Positions 32,558 through 34,891 of a stretch of 34,891 nucleotides of DNA are shown piece after piece; the first letter of the stretch is position 1; each line of letters starts with the position of its first letter. Source of the DNA: an uncultured Prevotella sp. (GTDB lineage Bacteria > Bacteroidota > Bacteroidia > Bacteroidales > Bacteroidaceae); the NCBI GenBank assembly GCA_900314195.1, contig OMUH01000005.1:1-34891 (forward strand). Reading direction: 5' to 3'. Below the pieces are notes generated by a model. It was not told where the DNA came from. It worked only from the letters and a program-made list of their open reading frames with translations, and did not search any database. Position numbers and translations under genes: made by a program.

Positions 32558-34315
32558 ATGTTAAAGGATTTACATTTTTTCAAGTCGGCGGTACTGATGT
32601 CGGCTTTAATCGTCAGCATGTCGGCACAGGCCGGATATGACGTTGTGAAGACAACGGAAGGAACGGCCGTGCTGCCTGTCACCGGCGACGCGCCAATTGA
32701 CCTGAGTGCGCTGAAGATTACCGGCGATGCCGCCGTGCTGGAAGGGGCGCCTGATGACAATGTTTACATCGACTCTATTGGCAACGGAAGAATTGACGGC
32801 AGCAACGGCTTTGCGCTCGGACGAATGAACGGAATCGTAAAAGCTGAGCTGCCACTGCACATTGACAAAGCTGCTGATTATGTTTTGTCTTTTGCAGAGA
32901 CACACACTGCAAGACCTTCAGGCTCGGTTTCCGTATCCATATCAAAAAAAGGATCTGATGAGATTCTGCGCAAACAGAACATCAGACTGACGGGGAGCAG
33001 GAACAACGACCTGTTCATTACGCTGCATCCGTATAATAACCTCATAACGAAAGACATGGGTACAGGCGATTTCGTTCTGACCATTTCATATAACGGCAAT
33101 GGCACCGATTCGCTGACCATTACAAACCTGAGGCTGCTCAATGCTGACAATATGGTCAACAAGCTGCCGGGCATTAACTATTCTGACCTTATGCATGAGG
33201 GCGACGAATGGTTCGGTACGCTCAACGTTGACGAAAGCGGATATTACGGTATCAAGTTCAACGTAAGGACATCTGACGACAATCTTAAATACCTGGTGTG
33301 CATACGGCCGAACGGCAGCAGCGATCCGGCTGATTATAACATCCAGCTGGTGTCTCCGGAGAAAATGGTGAAAGGCGGAACATTGTTTGCCGCTGCATAT
33401 CTGAGAGACAGAATCACATACGAGGTTGACATAAAGCTGACTGCCAATGACGTTGACTCGCTCGGCAAACAGGTATATCCGGAATACAACTCTCCGGAGC
33501 AGAAAGGTGCGGTTGACCATATCAGCCTCTACCCTGCCGGTTCCGGTTATGTGGCCTCACTTCTCGGCCGTACGCAGCAATGCATGTACAAGGTCAGGAA
33601 ATTCCATAATCTACAGACTGAGGACACTGAGGAGCTGACATATTATTACGATGATCTGCTCGATGCTTTCAATGAAGACTATAACACTACCGACACTGCT
33701 GAGGTGAAAGCCGCCATATCGCTCGTGGAAGCCAAAGAGGCCTTGATGCGCAACGGGCGAGGACAGTCTGTGGAAGACGGCGCTACGCTAGACCTGCCGT
33801 ATTTCAACTCGGCTGAGCCGAAGGCTGCCGTAATAGCAGAGGGCTCGCTGCCGGCATGGGCATCGGGAGAACCGGTTGCACTGCTCGCACGTGACACGAC
33901 AACTACATACAGTTTCTTCGTGCGTGCAGACGAAACAGCTGAGCTTATTCCGGAAGTACTTGCAGCGTCGACAGGCGAGAACGCAAGCGTAACAATAACT
34001 CTGACCGACAAAGACGGAAACATTTTTTCTGAATACGAACTGAAGCCGGCAGACGAAGGCAGTTATGAAACCATCAAGGCCAACGGAAAATTCAGCGTTC
34101 GCCGTCGCAGGGAATATGTCGTTAAGCTGTCTTTGAACAATGCGCGCGTGGCGAAAGTAGCTTTCAACAAAGAACAGACTATTGATGCAATCAGCGACAT
34201 CAAGACTGCTGACACTTCTGCCGACAGAAAGCAGACTTACAACCTCGCCGGGCAGAAAGTCAGCAACGGCTACAAAGGAATAGTAATAGTAAACGGAAAG
34301 AAGGTTGTCAAGTAA
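32558..34315 (+). CDS. Large secreted protein of unknown function with C-terminal NGKKVVK tail
   Basis: A 585-residue protein from ATG 32558 (MLKDLHFFKSAVLM...), which gives a normal Sec signal peptide ending SAQA; an in-frame ATG at 32528 adds ten polar residues and cannot be excluded. The body is beta-rich, with several predicted beta-sandwich-like segments (ADYVLSFAETHTARPSGSVS, then DEWFGTLNVDESGYYGIKFN, SGEPVALLARDTTTTYSFFV) and no recognisable catalytic motif. The end, TYNLAGQKVSNGYKGIVIVN then GKKVVK, matches the tail of the GH5 enzyme at 1814-3187. This suggests the same export or anchoring route. No SusCD or hydrolase genes adjoin. Its leader holds a 13-bp VNTR. Confidence 0.82.
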   Translation: MLKDLHFFKSAVLMSALIVSMSAQAGYDVVKTTEGTAVLPVTGDAPIDLSALKITGDAAVLEGAPDDNVYIDSIGNGRIDGSNGFALGRMNGIVKAELPLHIDKAADYVLSFAETHTARPSGSVSVSISKKGSDEILRKQNIRLTGSRNNDLFITLHPYNNLITKDMGTGDFVLTISYNGNGTDSLTITNLRLLNADNMVNKLPGINYSDLMHEGDEWFGTLNVDESGYYGIKFNVRTSDDNLKYLVCIRPNGSSDPADYNIQLVSPEKMVKGGTLFAAAYLRDRITYEVDIKLTANDVDSLGKQVYPEYNSPEQKGAVDHISLYPAGSGYVASLLGRTQQCMYKVRKFHNLQTEDTEELTYYYDDLLDAFNEDYNTTDTAEVKAAISLVEAKEALMRNGRGQSVEDGATLDLPYFNSAEPKAAVIAEGSLPAWASGEPVALLARDTTTTYSFFVRADETAELIPEVLAASTGENASVTITLTDKDGNIFSEYELKPADEGSYETIKANGKFSVRRRREYVVKLSLNNARVAKVAFNKEQTIDAISDIKTADTSADRKQTYNLAGQKVSNGYKGIVIVNGKKVVK

Positions 34316-34351
34316 TATATAAACCTTACGCAACTTTTCAGCAAGAATTTA

Positions 34352-34386
34352 TCCCACGTGCAGGGTGCGGCCCTCGTGGCCGTCAG
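34352..34386. repeat. Dispersed GC-rich element, inverted copy
   Basis: CCCACGTGCAGGGTGCGGCC then CTCGTGGCCGTC, inverted relative to 16959-16994, preceded by CTTTTCAGCAAGAATTTAT as in other mosaic copies. Confidence 0.9.
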
Positions 34387-34408
34387 CATTGGATAAAGCA
34401 ATAAGCAA

Positions 34409-34446
34409 AAAAACGCAGGTATTCTGATAGTACCTGCGTTTTTTAT
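34409..34446 (+). terminator. Terminator of the 32558 gene
   Basis: AAAAACGCAGGTA, nine-base loop, TACCTGCGTTTTT, then T-rich. Confidence 0.88.
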
Positions 34447-34471
34447 TGTGTTTAACTGTGGTATAAATACT

Positions 34472-34782
34472 AAAAAAAGCCACCGCAAATCATATTGCAG
34501 TGGCCATCCTAAAAAATGTGTTTTGATTTGGAGCGATAAACAAGACCTTTTATAAAAGGGCTGCCTCACGGCAGGCCTGATACAAAAAGCCTGCACTCTT
34601 TCGTTTAATTAGAGAGGCCTGACACCACGTCAGGCATAGTTACAAATTTAAATTATATCAAGCATAAAAGTTATATCCTTAATTATCTGTTGCCTTGCGG
34701 CAACAACCTTCCATTTTCATTGTAGAACAACTCAGGTAAACATCTGAGCATTGTAAGCTTTACGGCTTAATTTCGTTTTAGC
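34472..34782 (-). ncRNA. Highly structured independent RNA (~310 nt), family not recognised
   Basis: Minus-strand unit with an ideal promoter (34788-34819) and an ideal terminator (GCCACTGCAA/TTGCGGTGGC then T7, 34472-34504). Between them at least eight local hairpins: AAGC-GCTT, CTCAG-CTGAG, GTTGCC-GCAA-GGCAAC, GCCTGAC-GTGGT-GTCAGGC, CTCT-AGAG, GCAGGC-GCCTGC, CTGCC-GTGA-GGCAG and CCTTTTATAAAAGG. The only frame of note is a 22-codon ORF at 34683-34751 (MLRCLPELFYNENGRLLPQG...). It lacks the tmRNA tag sequence, the RNase P conserved GAGGAAAGTCC-type block and the SRP core, so it is not one of those. A 6S-like or Bacteroidales-specific RNA is possible. Confidence 0.65.
34683..34751 (-). CDS. 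Possible 22-residue leader peptide inside the structured RNA
   Basis: ATG to TAA frame encoding MLRCLPELFYNENGRLLPQG then NR. The last codons cover the GNRA-capped hairpin GTTGCC-GCAA-GGCAAC. No ribosome site is evident. It may be chance, or a translated leader controlling the RNA below. Confidence 0.25.
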   Translation of the reverse strand: MLRCLPELFYNENGRLLPQGNR

Positions 34783-34787
34783 GAGTG

Positions 34788-34819
34788 CAAAGTTATCAAT
34801 AATAATTGTAGATTGCAAA
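34788..34819 (-). promoter_or_regulatory. Promoter of the structured RNA
   Basis: On the minus strand TTTG (34816-34819), a 20-base spacer and TAACTTTG (34788-34795), followed by CACTCGC. Confidence 0.8.
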
Positions 34820-34845
34820 TTTTTTTGCACTTTTTATTTATTTGA

Positions 34846-34891
34846 CCCACGTGCAGGGTGCGGCCCTTGTGGCCGTCTGCAAGCTGCGTGC
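34846..34891. repeat. Dispersed GC-rich element at the window end (may continue)
   Basis: GACCCACGTGCAGGGTGCGG followed by CCCTTGTGGCCGTCTGCAAG, inverted relative to 16959-16994 and running off the window. The final CTGCAAGCTGC also occurs near 28443. Confidence 0.9.

Noticed and set aside
34270-34596. 108-residue minus-strand frame at the right end
   Set aside because: It crosses two terminators and a dispersed repeat, and has no plausible start context.
34472-34782. tmRNA, RNase P or SRP RNA at the right end
   Set aside because: No ANNYALAA-type tag, no RNase P core motif and no SRP GGAA/AGCAG core are visible.

Overview
The window looks like chromosomal DNA of a Prevotella-type Bacteroidales. 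The evidence is the recurring Bacteroidetes -7 promoter element (TAnnTTTG, often with TTTG or TTG about 19-20 bases upstream) ahead of most transcription units, the lack of strong Shine-Dalgarno sites, lipoproteins and secreted proteins of Bacteroidales type, a GH5 endoglucanase with a short C-terminal YNILGQRV..GLYIVNGKKV tail, and an meso-diaminopimelate dehydrogenase. No phage, conjugative element, complete insertion sequence, rRNA or CRISPR array is visible.

Layout. 1-5.7 kb: a RecD-like helicase, convergent with a GH5 cellulase, then diaminopimelate dehydrogenase (ddh) and a small lipoprotein. 5.9-12.6 kb: dxs behind an unusual repeat-rich upstream region, convergent with a two-gene ATPase + DUF4435/TOPRIM unit that resembles a compact PARIS/OLD-type module; divergent from it are metY and cysK (sulfur assimilation into homocysteine and cysteine). 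12.7-17 kb is the most rearranged part: dispersed repeats, a LEA-like lipoprotein, a decayed higBA toxin-antitoxin pair, an unnamed 182-residue protein whose 3' end is duplicated 1.6 kb downstream, and between the two copies an archaeal-type/DUF234 ATPase gene. 17.2-22.5 kb: a probable operon of flavin reductase, metallophosphoesterase and a sigma-70 region-4-like small protein; a Nudix hydrolase; three ~100-bp tandem repeats; and a leftward ugd-pspC-Sel1 cluster. 22.9-28 kb: a small secreted protein, a 1-kb gene-poor AT-rich stretch with nested inverted repeats, an orphan XRE regulator, tRNA-Arg(CCG), dnaX and an AraC regulator. 28.2-34.9 kb: a lipoprotein, a 35-residue ORF with its own promoter and terminator, a calcineurin-like phosphoesterase, a candidate sRNA, a large secreted protein, and at the right end a well-formed independent RNA gene candidate with many hairpins.

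Housekeeping genes (helicase, ddh, dxs, metY, cysK, ugd, dnaX) alternate with accessory or decaying loci. Two DNA habits recur: a mosaic family of intergenic repeats found in both orientations in at least eight places, and exact short tandem duplications with 12-14 bp period in five or six places, one of which breaks higB. The most promising items for new biology are the structured RNA at 34472-34782, the ATPase-DUF4435 pair, the ATPase gene flanked by 110-bp direct repeats, the sigma region-4-like protein, and the two very small transcription units near 29.6 and 32.0 kb. All assignments are by reading the sequence and translations; no database search was run.
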